From: Vibrio sp. 10N.261.45.E2
GTDB lineage: Bacteria > Pseudomonadota > Gammaproteobacteria > Enterobacterales > Vibrionaceae
DNA: 64,000 nt
Assembly: GCF_002875705.1 (NCBI RefSeq)
Contig: NZ_MCZZ01000130.1
Span: forward strand, 21,490-85,489
Direction of reading: 5' to 3'
Each line of letters begins with the position of its first letter. Positions within the stretch are counted from its first letter, which is position 1. The position numbers were made by a program, and so were the translations under genes. The notes below the pieces were generated by a model. It was not told the origin of the DNA and made no database searches. It worked only from the letters and a program-made list of their open reading frames with translations. Shown here piece after piece: positions 41,099 to 49,858 of the stretch.

Positions 41099-42886
41099 AT
41101 GGCATATTCTCCCGAAGTACGACAAGCCGCCCGAGCACTCTATTTGAAAGCTTGGACGCCACGTGAAATCGCTACCGAACTGAACCTGAATAATGAGCGC
41201 ATCATTTATTACTGGGCAGATAAATTCGGTTGGCGCGATATGTTGCGTGAACAAACTATTGATGAAGCAATAGCAAACCGCATTCAAACGTTGCTCGAGT
41301 TGGAAGACCCAAGCAAGAACCAGCTAGACATGCTCGATAGGCTTATCAAGCATCACGCAGCTTTGAAGAAACAAAGGGCACAAGAAAAGCAGCAAGGTGA
41401 ACAGCCTTTAAATGCTGGCAACAAAAAACACGAGAACAAAAGTAACCGTGGTGATCAGCAATCTGGCAGCAACTCAAAGTCGAATAAGAAACGTAAAGGC
41501 AAAAAGAATGACATTAGCGAACTGAGTGAAGAAGACTTTGCAACGTGGCACGATTCGCTTTTCGCCTATCAACACGTAATGCGCAACAACATCAAACAGC
41601 GTATTCGAAACATTCTTAAATCCCGCCAGATTGGTGCAACCTACTATTTCAGTGGTGAAGCTTTAGAAGATGCGATTCTGACTGGTGACAACCAAATCTT
41701 TTTGTCAGCGTCACGCGCTCAAGCGGAAGTTTTTCGCAGCTACATCATTGCTATTGCAAAAGAGTTCTTAGACATAGAGCTGACCGGGAACCCGATCATT
41801 CTCTCTAATGGTGCTGAACTTCGCTTTTTATCAACCAACAGCAAAACCGCGCAAAGTTACCACGGCCATGTGTATGTTGATGAATACTTCTGGATACCGA
41901 AGTTTGACGAACTAAACAAACTCGCTTCGGCAATGGCTACCCATAAGAAATGGCGTAAAACCTACTTTTCGACCCCATCATCGAAAATGCACCAGGCATA
42001 CCCATTTTGGACGGGCGACCAATGGCGAAAAGGGAGAGATTCACGCTCTAAGATTGAGTTTCCAACGTTCGATGAATACCGCGATGGTGGTGTGCTTTGT
42101 CCTGATAAGCAGTGGCGTTATGTCGTTACTATTGAAGACGCAGCAGCAGGCGGTTGTGACCTATTTGATATTGAAGAACTACAGGACGAATACAGTAAAG
42201 ACGATTTCGATAACCTGTTTATGTGTGTCTTCGTCGACGGCTCTTTGTCTGTATTCAAATTCTCTGACCTCGAAAAAGGCATGGTTGACTCTGCCCACTG
42301 GCAGGACTTTAAACCGAAAACAAAATCACCGTTTGCTGGGCGTGAAGTATGGCTGGGTTATGACCCAAGCCGAACACGTGACAATGCTTGCTTAGTAGTC
42401 ATAGCCCCGCCTGCAGTTGCAGGTGAGAAATTCCGTGTTTTAGAGAAACACTACTGGAAAGGCCTTAACTTCCAGTACCACGTAAGTGAAATTGAAAAGG
42501 TATTTAAACGCTACAAAGTCACTTACATAGGCGTTGACACTACTGGGATTGGCGGCGGTGTTTGGGACTTAATCAAGAAAAAACACCCACGTGAAGCCCA
42601 CGCCATACATTACAGCAACGAAAACAAAAATCGCCTTGTGATGAAGATGATCGACATTGTAGAAGCCAAGCGACTGCAGTTTGATGCCGAACACAAAGAC
42701 ATTGCAATGGCATTTATGGCTATTAAGCGAGTACCGACCAATAGCGGTAACGCTATGACCTTTAAAGCTGAGCGAAGTGAAACAACAGGCCACGCCGATG
42801 CTTTTTGGGCTATTTCACACGCCATTATTAACGAACCGTTAGATCACGATACTCCAACGAAATCAACTTGGGCCACTGCAGCATGA
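41099..42886 (+). CDS. Terminase large (ATPase) subunit gpP
   Basis: This 595-residue protein is close to P2 gpP (590). After an N-terminal HTH ([20 protein letters not shown]) and a charged linker comes the ATPase: Walker A-like [11 protein letters not shown] near residue 174 and Walker [10 protein letters not shown]. The RNase H-like nuclease follows, with [12 protein letters not shown] and [14 protein letters not shown]. The Gly/Asn/Lys-rich insertion at about residues 100-140 is likely disordered. ATG 41099 is chosen over TTG 41069 because the family begins MAYSPE-like. Confidence 0.93.
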   Translation: MAYSPEVRQAARALYLKAWTPREIATELNLNNERIIYYWADKFGWRDMLREQTIDEAIANRIQTLLELEDPSKNQLDMLDRLIKHHAALKKQRAQEKQQGEQPLNAGNKKHENKSNRGDQQSGSNSKSNKKRKGKKNDISELSEEDFATWHDSLFAYQHVMRNNIKQRIRNILKSRQIGATYYFSGEALEDAILTGDNQIFLSASRAQAEVFRSYIIAIAKEFLDIELTGNPIILSNGAELRFLSTNSKTAQSYHGHVYVDEYFWIPKFDELNKLASAMATHKKWRKTYFSTPSSKMHQAYPFWTGDQWRKGRDSRSKIEFPTFDEYRDGGVLCPDKQWRYVVTIEDAAAGGCDLFDIEELQDEYSKDDFDNLFMCVFVDGSLSVFKFSDLEKGMVDSAHWQDFKPKTKSPFAGREVWLGYDPSRTRDNACLVVIAPPAVAGEKFRVLEKHYWKGLNFQYHVSEIEKVFKRYKVTYIGVDTTGIGGGVWDLIKKKHPREAHAIHYSNENKNRLVMKMIDIVEAKRLQFDAEHKDIAMAFMAIKRVPTNSGNAMTFKAERSETTGHADAFWAISHAIINEPLDHDTPTKSTWATAA

Positions 42887-43917
42887 CCGACACAACAGAA
42901 ACACTAGTTAATCAAGAAGAACAACATGCAGAGTCTGTTTACCACATTGACTCTTCGCCAGAAGCAATCGACTCAACCAGTTGGATGACGTCTTACTCTG
43001 AATTGTTCTACAACGACTCCGACGACTATTGGGAACCGCCAATCTCACGACAAGGTTTGGCAGAGACTTCACGCGCAAACGCCTATCATGGTTCACTTTT
43101 AAAGGCTCGAGCAAACTATGTTGCTGCTCGTTTCACCACTGGCGGAGGTGCTAGACGTCGGCAGATTCAATCTTTTTGCAATAACTACTTCACTTTTGGT
43201 GACGCTGCTTTTTTAAAAATCCGCGATCACTTCAAGCGTGTTGTTCGTTTGTTCCCTTTACCAACGATGTACTTACGCCGACGTAAAAACGGTGACTTTG
43301 TGCTACTTGAGCGTGACAACAAGCAACGTGTCTATAAGGCGAATGACATTATTTTCTTACCGCAAGAAGACTTACAGCAACAGATTTATGGCTTACCTGA
43401 CTATTTGGGCAGCTTACAAAGCAGCTTACTAAACAAAGACGCCACACTATTTCGTCGCCGATACTACAAGAACGGTGCTCACATGGGTTTTATCTTCTAT
43501 GCGACTGACCCAAACTTGAGTGATGATGACGAAAAGATGTTGAAAGATAAGATTGCCAGCTCTAAAGGCGTTGGTAACTTCCGCAGTATGTTCGTCAATA
43601 TTCCCGGTGGTGCAGAGAAAGGTATTCAGCTAATCCCTGTAGGTGACATTGCAACAAAAGATGAATTCGAACGCATCAAGAATATTACAGCGCAAGACAT
43701 CTTAGTGGGGCATCGTTTCCCAGTGGGTAAGGCTGGCATTATTCCACAAGGGACAACTAGCTTAGGCGACCCGATCAAGATTGGTAGTGAATACGCCAAA
43801 GACGAGATCATACCTGTTTGCGAACTGATTATGGATGAAGTGAACAATGACCCGGAAATCAGAAACATAAAAAGCCTACATCTAAAGTTTGATGTTACTA
43901 CCGGGGAAAACTCATAA
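42883..43917 (+). CDS. Portal protein gpQ
   Basis: This 344-residue protein has the same length as P2 gpQ. It has [22 protein letters not shown] and the end [14 protein letters not shown], plus [23 protein letters not shown]. It forms the dodecameric DNA entry ring at a capsid vertex. The ATG overlaps the gpP stop as ATGA, so the two are translationally coupled. The frame upstream to 42868 is rejected. Confidence 0.93.
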   Translation: MTDTTETLVNQEEQHAESVYHIDSSPEAIDSTSWMTSYSELFYNDSDDYWEPPISRQGLAETSRANAYHGSLLKARANYVAARFTTGGGARRRQIQSFCNNYFTFGDAAFLKIRDHFKRVVRLFPLPTMYLRRRKNGDFVLLERDNKQRVYKANDIIFLPQEDLQQQIYGLPDYLGSLQSSLLNKDATLFRRRYYKNGAHMGFIFYATDPNLSDDDEKMLKDKIASSKGVGNFRSMFVNIPGGAEKGIQLIPVGDIATKDEFERIKNITAQDILVGHRFPVGKAGIIPQGTTSLGDPIKIGSEYAKDEIIPVCELIMDEVNNDPEIRNIKSLHLKFDVTTGENS

Positions 43918-43919
43918 AC

Positions 43920-43935
43920 CTGTACAAAAACACAG
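43920..43935 (+). promoter_or_regulatory. Possible LexA-like site before ogr
   Basis: CTGTACAAAAACACAG keeps both CTGT and ACAG half-sites at LexA spacing (CTG-N10-CAG), 48 bases before the Ogr-like start. The centre is A-rich rather than alternating AT, so the match is weaker than the site at 44638. It could be chance. Confidence 0.4.
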
Positions 43936-43982
43936 CCATTGACGTAATATTATGCTGTCAGTCAGTTAAGTTAGGTCAATGT

Positions 43983-44435
43983 ATGCGAGTTTATTGCAAA
44001 TGTGGTGAACGCGCGATTGTAAGTAGAAGCATCGCTAAAGATGCCAATTGCGCAGATTTATCTTGTTCCTGTTCTAACCCAGAATGTGGGCATACCTTTG
44101 TGAGTTCTATCGGCTATCGCCACTCACTCAAACAGTCAAAGCTTCATTTCGGAATTGGTGCGACTAGTAAGCCGTCTTTATTTGGTAGTCGCATTACTTG
44201 CGGTTGTGGCGAACGGGCGGTGATTAATAAAACCAACCGCCTATCGAACGACTGTGCAGATTTGTATTGTGAGTGTAAGAACCCAGCGTGTGAACATCAG
44301 TTTGTTATGTCTTTGTATTTTAGTCACACACTAAGCCCATCATCGAAAGATACCAGTGAACTGGCTAACTGCTTAATCAAGGTGCTAAAGCCTGATCACC
44401 GTGACCACTTAAAGCAGCAGTTAGCTTTGTTTTAA
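43983..44435 (+). CDS. Ogr/Delta-type late transcription activator, two domains
   Basis: This 150-residue protein is made of two Ogr zinc-binding domains in tandem. The first has YCKCGERAIV...CSNPECGHTF (residues 2-42) and the second TCGCGERAVI...CKNPACEHQF (about 73-108). P2 Ogr has one domain (72 aa); satellite P4 Delta has two. These activators bind upstream of late promoters and recruit RNA polymerase by its alpha subunit. Both first Cys pairs are C-x-C rather than C-x2-C. The gene sits beside the portal gene rather than at the end of the tail operon as in P2. Confidence 0.85.
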   Translation: MRVYCKCGERAIVSRSIAKDANCADLSCSCSNPECGHTFVSSIGYRHSLKQSKLHFGIGATSKPSLFGSRITCGCGERAVINKTNRLSNDCADLYCECKNPACEHQFVMSLYFSHTLSPSSKDTSELANCLIKVLKPDHRDHLKQQLALF

Positions 44436-44616
44436 CCAATTCATTCTCGCATTCAGACCCATTAACATGGACAGCTTTTAGCTGTCCTTTTTTGTGGGCA
44501 AGAATCAACGAAATTAAGAACATGCCAATGTCTTGGTTTTCTTCGTGGTTCCCGCTTGTATCCTCAGCCAAAGCGCATAAAACAAACGCCTCCGCATTGT
44601 TATGTAGTTCAGACAT
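44377..44616 (-). CDS. 79-aa gene under a LexA box, candidate antirepressor
   Basis: I do not recognise the protein: MSELHNNAEAFVLCALAEDT, then a helical middle (DIGMFLISLILAHKKGQ) and KLTAALSGHG. It is supported as a gene by GGAGG six bases before the ATG and by a LexA box 21 bases upstream. It overlaps the end of the Ogr gene by 59 bases in the opposite direction. It lies between gpA and the portal gene, where phage 186 has the LexA-controlled tum antirepressor (larger, about 146 aa). A role in prophage induction is inferred from position and control only. Confidence 0.65.
   Translation of the reverse strand: MSELHNNAEAFVLCALAEDTSGNHEENQDIGMFLISLILAHKKGQLKAVHVNGSECENELVKTKLTAALSGHGDQALAP
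44469..44493 (+). terminator. ogr terminator, inside the convergent gene
   Basis: GGACAGCT (44469-44476) pairs with AGCTGTCC (44480-44487), followed by six T. It is a strong intrinsic terminator for the Ogr-like gene. It lies within the coding region of the convergent 79-aa gene. Confidence 0.85.
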
Positions 44617-44637
44617 TTAGCCTCCTAACTGACGATT

Positions 44638-44657
44638 TACTGTATATTAATACAGTA
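44638..44657 (-). promoter_or_regulatory. LexA (SOS) box
   Basis: TACTGTATATTAATACAGTA fits the gammaproteobacterial LexA consensus (TACTGTATATATATACAGTA) at 18 of 20 bases with CTG-N10-CAG intact. On the minus strand it overlaps a -10-like TAATAT, with a TTGTTA -35 at 17 bases, just upstream of the 79-aa gene. LexA should silence the gene until DNA damage. Confidence 0.88.
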
Positions 44658-44706
44658 GTTTTTATCTAACAAATTTATTATGGATTTTTGTCGCCTATAA
44701 TTTGTG

Positions 44707-44758
44707 TTATGCGACTTAGCTTTTTACCTAGCCAGCGCATAATACATAAGGTGCATAA
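44707..44758. repeat. Three copies of TTATGC(G/A) around a hairpin
   Basis: TTATGCG (44707-44713) is inverted at 44736-44742 (CGCATAA), and a third copy TGCATAA lies at 44752-44758. The first two enclose a GCT/AGC inner pairing and can form a hairpin. The AT-rich gap (44658-44855) lies between the SOS gene and the XRE gene; the repeats may be operator sites or part of the unidentified cos. Confidence 0.55.
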
Positions 44759-44855
44759 CCACAAAACATATGTGGATCACCATTCCATAAAGGCTCGTCA
44801 CCGTTGGCATATAAATCGCAACTACTAGTCAGAACTGACTTAGGGATTTGAATCT

Positions 44856-45182
44856 TTGCCGAGTAAAAACAAACAATTAGAGCCAATAGTTGAGTATTTA
44901 ATCCAATTAAGGGTGAAAAATCGCAAAAGCCAAGAGCAAATTGCGAATCAAATTGACATCTCGCTTACGTCTTACCAGCGTATCGAACAGGGAAGACGTG
45001 ACCCAAGGCTGAGTGAACTACAAGGACTCTTTGAGTACTACGGTATTACTTGGTTAGACTTTGCTTGGGCAGAACTTGGTAAACGGTCAATCAGTGATAT
45101 GGACTTGGCGGCAGCTATAAAGCATGTCCCTCTTCATATCCGCCAACCAATACTTGAGTTGATAAAGGCTGTTAGTAGCTAG
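44856..45182 (+). CDS. XRE-family HTH regulator
   Basis: This 108-residue protein carries a Cro/CI-type helix-turn-helix: KSQEQIANQIDISLTSYQRIEQGRRDPRLSEL at about residues 24-55. The C-terminal helices have IKHVPLHIRQPILELIKAVSS. No ATG is available upstream, so the start is probably TTG 44856 behind AGGGA. It is the only rightward gene between the SOS gene and gpA, and its end overlaps the convergent 149-aa gene by 11 bases. It is separate from the main CI and may control local accessory genes. Confidence 0.75.
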   Translation: MPSKNKQLEPIVEYLIQLRVKNRKSQEQIANQIDISLTSYQRIEQGRRDPRLSELQGLFEYYGITWLDFAWAELGKRSISDMDLAAAIKHVPLHIRQPILELIKAVSS

Positions 45183-45621
45183 CTCGTTCTCTTTTTTCGG
45201 TGGTTGTCATTCCAATCATATCTATCAGCTTTTCGATATCTTCTTTCTTGCCACCTCGAACCACCGTAATACTCAATTGGTGCTCTAACGCTGCGTATTT
45301 CTCTCTTCTCGCTTTCAGCTCAGGATCTATCTTCTTTGGTTTTCTCGATTTCACCTGAAAAGGGAAAAAACACTGTCGACTGTAGCTACCGCTTGGCCCA
45401 TAGCCTGAAACGGTAAGTAATGGCGTTTCTTTACCACGTACAGTACTCTCAAGCTCCCCTTTACTAATTGTTGTTATTTTAGGACTCCATCCGAAAGTTC
45501 TAAGCAATGCTGAATCTTCACCCTCACTAATATCTAAAGGGAAACTGCCCGGGTTCTTAATTGCCTCAACAATCTTTTCTAAAACAACTAGTGCTTGTTG
45601 TTCTTGTTTGTTCAATTTCAT
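45172..45621 (-). CDS. Unknown prophage protein after gpA
   Basis: I do not recognise this 149-residue soluble protein. It has a helical N-terminus (KLNKQEQQALVVLEKIVEAIKN), a central SGYGPSGSYSRQCFFPFQVKSRK and a charged C-terminal helix. A strong double ribosome binding site (AGGAGAAAGGAA) precedes the ATG. It follows gpA by 12 bases in the same direction, the place of orf91/tin/old in P2, a site known to hold phage-exclusion genes. Function unknown. Confidence 0.65.
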   Translation of the reverse strand: MKLNKQEQQALVVLEKIVEAIKNPGSFPLDISEGEDSALLRTFGWSPKITTISKGELESTVRGKETPLLTVSGYGPSGSYSRQCFFPFQVKSRKPKKIDPELKARREKYAALEHQLSITVVRGGKKEDIEKLIDMIGMTTTEKRERASY

Positions 45622-45633
45622 AGTTCCTTTCTC

Positions 45634-48174
45634 CTACATTAACGGCCAGTCGTCCCCATCAGGGAAAATCGACAAGTCGGGTTGTTGATACTCTTGCTTT
45701 TCTGGTTGGGCGAATAGGTTGTCCCAACCCTCGAAATCCATCCAATTGGTGTCGTCCGAACGTTGACGGCTCACTTCTACCAACTGGGCAGGGCGTTTAT
45801 TGCCGTGTTCGTCTACCTCCGCAGGGCGGATTTGAATACTTGTTGCATCGTCGATGCGAATTGAACTGCCTTTTAGCAGTGCGGCCAGTGCCGCTTCATC
45901 AATATTTGGTGATTTATTCGCCCGTTTATCCTCTTTACTCTGTGAAGAACGTGGGTCTAATAATCGGGTTAGCTGATCGCAGACCTGTACTTTCTCAGGC
46001 TCCGTACAGTTATTGACAGAACTCCGAGAGGAGCCAGAGGCTCCAAAAGCGGTCGCTTCGCTCCCAAGAGCGCACGCTTTAGCTTCATCGTTAACCTTTG
46101 ACTTCTTCTGAATCGTCCAAACTTTGGTGCGTGTTTTGATGGTTTCTTCTGGTGTAGTGAAACCCTCAATTTTGCGGACGTCTTCTCCATGTGGTGAAGC
46201 GAACGGCAGTACTTCATAAGAGTTCACGATCAGTAAGTCTTCACGCTTAACGAATGGGCCACCTTGTCCCATGATGTAACCTTGCCAGTTACCATGGTCA
46301 GCAGCTTTTAAAGTGTCTGTGATGCTTGCGTCTTCGGTCTTCATGCGTGACTGGTAGCTATCACCAATCACTTTCATTAACTCTTCATTAGTGATCAGCT
46401 TGCTAGGTTTAATAGGCCCAACAAGATCACGCTGCAGCATTGAGTAAATAGTGAGTAGGTCGACACGCTCTTGCATGAAGAGGTATTCCATAAACGCTTT
46501 TTTGTTCTGGTTAGCGAAGCGGCGTAGTTCACGGTAAGTCGTGACTGGTGCACCACCGAAGAACTGGAACTGGCGAATGTTCCAACGGCTTTTCCAAGCA
46601 CTAACATTCTTCGCCATATCTTTGACTGGCTTGCCTGTTTCGTCCGAGATCTCCCCGTCCATTGCAAAGCCGTCAATGTTCTTTGAAATGTATTTGGCGA
46701 TGTAGCCCGTTGCAGTGCCTTTCTCTGGGTCAATAAAACCAAAGTCACAACGTGGGCGGTAATCTAGCGGCCCAACGTAAGCACATTTGCGAAATGGCTT
46801 TTTCTTCTCTTTCTCAAGTTCTGGGTGCAGTTCGCCACGGTCTTCTTGCGTGGCGTAAGAAATAAAGATGTCACGCACTTGCATCACGTCTTCTGGTTTT
46901 ACCCAGATAAGCAAATGCCAGTGTGGTGTGCCGTCATGGTGTGGCTCAGCGACACGAACACCAAACCAACGGATTTCTTCACGACCTAATTTAGCGCGGA
47001 TTCGCTGCCATACGTTGTTTAGGTAAGATTGCGCATCACGTGGGCTTGCACCGTTCCAGTGACCAATAAAGCCGCCTTTCTTGTATGAGTTGTGATACTT
47101 AGATGGAGTGGTCAACGTTAAGAACAGACCTTGTAAACCCAGCTCATTGCCAATGTCTTCACAACCACGGCAACGCACCATCAATTCATGACGACGAATG
47201 GCAGGGTTAGCCACACTCTTTTTGACCATATCCCATAGATCTGCTTCTTCACCTGTTTCTTCATCTAATAACTGACATTGCTTAATGTATTCATAGTTGG
47301 CAGTTTGCTGCGCTTGGTGTTCACGAACACAATCCCATGACGCATAAGGTGATGCTTTTGAAGAGACTTGCCCCATAGCAATGGCTAGGTGTTCACGCAT
47401 AATTTTGCGTATTTTGTTAAGACGTCCATACCACCACTTTTCATCTAACATGCGTGAAATGTCATTCAGTGCGGTTAGGTCGGTTTGTTTCTTTTTCTTG
47501 CGAGGCGGAGTCATGCCAAAGTGGCAGACAAATTCGGCTAATTCTTCATAGCCGATCACCTCTGGAATTTCGTCTTCATCCAGATCACGGTTAGCCACAC
47601 GAGCAGCGATAAGAGGGAATTTAGCCTTAGTGATTTGGCTAATCTTGAAAGCCATGTCTTTAACTTCTGACGGCTCAAGTTCTGCCAGTAGTCGGCTTTT
47701 AACTGGCTTGCGATTACGCTCCGCCTTTTCGAAGTCAAAGCGCATTTGTTCTTTTTGTGCAAAGTCGCTTTGCTCAGTGTCGCTAAACTCTTCACTAAGC
47801 AAAGAAACCTTTTGGGTTGTCGGTAACTTTTTGTATTTGCGTAAAACCATCAGCGCACGTTCTGCGGCTGGCCCCATACGCTCACGCAAAAATATGTTGG
47901 CATCTTTACGACCTTTCTTTTCGAACACTGAAACGTAACGAGTAACAAAGTACTTGGTTAGGTAGTCCGGCAGGTCTTTAATCTTATCTTTCGCCCACTC
48001 GAAATCGTCTGGGTTAGCATCAAATAGCTTACGTTCCAGAACACTAAGATCATCAGGTTCAATAATTGAGTTGTATCGACGCGAACCAAAGCAGCCCGCT
48101 TCAACCTCAGTTAAAGGGGCTTGCCATGGAAAATCGTATAGGTCGATTTCAGTTGGTTCGATTAGGGTGTTCAT
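45634..48174 (-). CDS. Replication initiator endonuclease gpA
   Basis: This 846-residue HUH endonuclease starts P2-type rolling-circle replication. The metal-binding motif is in DGTPHWHLLIWV near residue 413 and the two-tyrosine motif in GYIAKYISKNIDG near residue 491. A Cys pair MVRCRGCEDIGNELG lies before them. It is longer than P2 gpA (761), the extra length being in a low-complexity C-terminal part. The ATG overlaps the ASCH gene stop as ATGA. The nick site (ori) is usually inside gene A and was not identified. Confidence 0.9.
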   Translation of the reverse strand: MNTLIEPTEIDLYDFPWQAPLTEVEAGCFGSRRYNSIIEPDDLSVLERKLFDANPDDFEWAKDKIKDLPDYLTKYFVTRYVSVFEKKGRKDANIFLRERMGPAAERALMVLRKYKKLPTTQKVSLLSEEFSDTEQSDFAQKEQMRFDFEKAERNRKPVKSRLLAELEPSEVKDMAFKISQITKAKFPLIAARVANRDLDEDEIPEVIGYEELAEFVCHFGMTPPRKKKKQTDLTALNDISRMLDEKWWYGRLNKIRKIMREHLAIAMGQVSSKASPYASWDCVREHQAQQTANYEYIKQCQLLDEETGEEADLWDMVKKSVANPAIRRHELMVRCRGCEDIGNELGLQGLFLTLTTPSKYHNSYKKGGFIGHWNGASPRDAQSYLNNVWQRIRAKLGREEIRWFGVRVAEPHHDGTPHWHLLIWVKPEDVMQVRDIFISYATQEDRGELHPELEKEKKKPFRKCAYVGPLDYRPRCDFGFIDPEKGTATGYIAKYISKNIDGFAMDGEISDETGKPVKDMAKNVSAWKSRWNIRQFQFFGGAPVTTYRELRRFANQNKKAFMEYLFMQERVDLLTIYSMLQRDLVGPIKPSKLITNEELMKVIGDSYQSRMKTEDASITDTLKAADHGNWQGYIMGQGGPFVKREDLLIVNSYEVLPFASPHGEDVRKIEGFTTPEETIKTRTKVWTIQKKSKVNDEAKACALGSEATAFGASGSSRSSVNNCTEPEKVQVCDQLTRLLDPRSSQSKEDKRANKSPNIDEAALAALLKGSSIRIDDATSIQIRPAEVDEHGNKRPAQLVEVSRQRSDDTNWMDFEGWDNLFAQPEKQEYQQPDLSIFPDGDDWPLM

Positions 48175-48455
48175 GCAAGCACATCAACTTTGATTGCATA
48201 AACATGAGCCAATCCACCAAAGTGTTCATGCTCGATAGTTTTCTTGGTCACTCCAAGCCAAGGTAAAACTATAATGCGCTCACTATCATCCGCTTTGGGA
48301 TAGCCAAGTTTGATATGAATTTCATCATACTCCCTATCTTCTAGACGTTTAGCCCAGTAATCATTCTGTAAGCGGTATTCCTCCGTTTTGGTACCAGCTT
48401 TAATTTGGTCAAAATAGATTTTCTTGAGAGGAAGATGCAAAACTCTTTTCATCAT
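48171..48455 (-). CDS. ASCH-domain protein
   Basis: This 94-residue protein has the ASCH/PUA-like pattern: LHLPLKKIYFDQIKAGTKTEEYR near the start, YDEIHIKLGYPK and a final IKVDVL strand. The K-T-x-E-x-R motif lines the presumed RNA or nucleotide-binding groove. Such small proteins occur in many phages with unproven roles. It lies between gpA and a Cys-rich gene with ATGA overlaps on both sides. Confidence 0.75.
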   Translation of the reverse strand: MMKRVLHLPLKKIYFDQIKAGTKTEEYRLQNDYWAKRLEDREYDEIHIKLGYPKADDSERIIVLPWLGVTKKTIEHEHFGGLAHVYAIKVDVLA

Positions 48456-48670
48456 TCAACTCCCTCTGGTGTCCATCCGTGAATGTCTTTTACTGTGCCT
48501 AGCTCTTTTGCACTTGTTTTACCTGCCAACAGACCTTTGATAGTGTGCTGGCAACCACTACAACCGCAGAAATCACCGCCACATTCGCATTGCTCTTCTG
48601 AGTTATGGCGAGCAACAGTGAAAGGCTTAAGCTTCAAGCAGTCTTGGCAAATCACTTGTTGTTCACTCAT
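48452..48670 (-). CDS. Small cysteine-rich protein
   Basis: This 72-residue protein has seven cysteines in a zinc-ribbon-like array: CQDCLKLKPF and CECGGDFCGCSGCQ at residues 9-40, with a polar C-terminus ending HGWTPEGVE. It is not recognised. It overlaps both neighbours by four bases, so it is translated as part of the early operon. Confidence 0.6.
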   Translation of the reverse strand: MSEQQVICQDCLKLKPFTVARHNSEEQCECGGDFCGCSGCQHTIKGLLAGKTSAKELGTVKDIHGWTPEGVE

Positions 48671-49209
48671 GCCGCCACCTCATGACCAACTGAAACGATA
48701 TGGCTCAGCCCTTGAGGAATATCGAAGCGGTTGCCGTTATCCCAGATAAACCAAGCGTATTCACACGAATCTGAACCGCCGCCCACAAAGCGAGGACGAG
48801 GAACGATGATTGGACACTTTGGCGGAAAGCCGATTTCAAACCAGAAAGGCAAACGCTTCTTATAGCCTAAATAGTTAACACGCTGCAGGTACGCCATTGT
48901 CCCGTCTGGGGCTAACTCACTTAGGCTTTTGCGAATGAATTCTTCCGTTAGTGAAAACGGTGGATTGGTGATGATCACGTCTTGAGTACCGAAGTCAGTT
49001 GTTAGGTAATCAATACCTTTTTCGATTTCAGCAAATGACTTTTGGCTTTGTGGCAAAGCTATCTTGTCGAATATTGCGCCAGTACCGTAACAAGGTTCTA
49101 AGAACTTGTCGGTTGGGCGAACGGTTAACTTTGATAGCAATGCGTCGACAACTTCTGGCGGCGTTGGGTACAGCTCACGAGGTTGCACTTTTCCGCTAGT
49201 TGAACTCAT
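48667..49209 (-). CDS. SAM-dependent DNA methyltransferase-like protein
   Basis: This 180-residue protein has a SAM-binding motif FLEPCYGTGAIFDKIA (about residues 36-51) and catalytic NPPF in DVIITNPPFS, the amino-methyltransferase signature. It begins QPRELYPTPPEVVDALLSKL as many phage adenine methyltransferases do. It is short, with little room for a target recognition domain. It could shield phage DNA from restriction or modify another substrate. There is no partner restriction gene beside it. AGGGATAA precedes the ATG. Confidence 0.75.
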   Translation of the reverse strand: MSSTSGKVQPRELYPTPPEVVDALLSKLTVRPTDKFLEPCYGTGAIFDKIALPQSQKSFAEIEKGIDYLTTDFGTQDVIITNPPFSLTEEFIRKSLSELAPDGTMAYLQRVNYLGYKKRLPFWFEIGFPPKCPIIVPRPRFVGGGSDSCEYAWFIWDNGNRFDIPQGLSHIVSVGHEVAA

Positions 49210-49212
49210 GAT

Positions 49213-49440
49213 TTATCCCTTACATTTTGCTAGTGCGTTGTTGTACTGGTCAGAATCAACCCAAACAATCAAAGCTGTTTTCTTGTTGTCCGCTAGGTCT
49301 GTAGCTCCTAGCCCATCGGTTTTAAACTTGATAGTGGTTAGCCCTTTGTTGAACTGAGCTGAATCCATGCACTGGTGCAGTGCTTGAACGGTTACGTTCT
49401 CGTCACCTATTTCATTAAGTAGCTGCGTTAGTGATGCCAT
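49213..49440 (-). CDS. Small early prophage protein
   Basis: This is a 75-residue protein (MASLTQLLNEIGDENVTVQALHQCM...) not recognised. The start ATG 49440 follows AGGGA at six bases, and an upstream extension is rejected. It is compact and mixed alpha/beta with KKTALIVWVDSDQY. It lies in the early operon before the methyltransferase gene. Confidence 0.6.
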   Translation of the reverse strand: MASLTQLLNEIGDENVTVQALHQCMDSAQFNKGLTTIKFKTDGLGATDLADNKKTALIVWVDSDQYNNALAKCKG

Positions 49441-49450
49441 GCCTATTCCC

Positions 49451-49858
49451 TTATTTACCAATGACTGACAAGCAGTACTGTTCGAATTGAAAAAGTGCTT
49501 CATCGTCCCAACGACCAAGATCACGCAAGGCAAGCATTTCAATAAACAGGCTGCGGTTTTTCATATCTAACTGTGACCAATGGTGTAGCTGTGGCTTGGC
49601 GTTCTCGTTTTGATAAGATCGGTACCAGCTCACATAGGTGTGAGCGAAGAACACGCTTGCACGATCACCCTGCATCGCTTCTTTGATGTCGGCTAAAACG
49701 TCTTCTAGTGGACGGTGTGTTTGAACAGGAGTTAACTCTTTAGCGATAGCATCAAGCTGAATCACGATTTCTTCTTGCTGCGCTATGCTGCTTTTTTCAA
49801 AGCGTGCGGCAATCTGCTCAAATGATTGGTTGAATAGTTGTGCGTAGATGTTGCTCAT
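49451..49858 (-). CDS. Unknown early prophage protein
   Basis: This 135-residue helical protein (MSNIYAQLFNQSFEQIAARFE..., with HTYVSWYRSYQNENAKPQLHHW) is not recognised. It overlaps the upstream gene by four bases. It lies between CII-like and gpA, where P2-like phages keep variable early genes such as B-like helicase loaders; no such motif is seen. Confidence 0.6.
   Translation of the reverse strand: MSNIYAQLFNQSFEQIAARFEKSSIAQQEEIVIQLDAIAKELTPVQTHRPLEDVLADIKEAMQGDRASVFFAHTYVSWYRSYQNENAKPQLHHWSQLDMKNRSLFIEMLALRDLGRWDDEALFQFEQYCLSVIGK

Noticed and set aside
44658..44855. cos site of the prophage
   Set aside because: Position is right and hairpins exist, but I could not match a known cos sequence, so it is not called.
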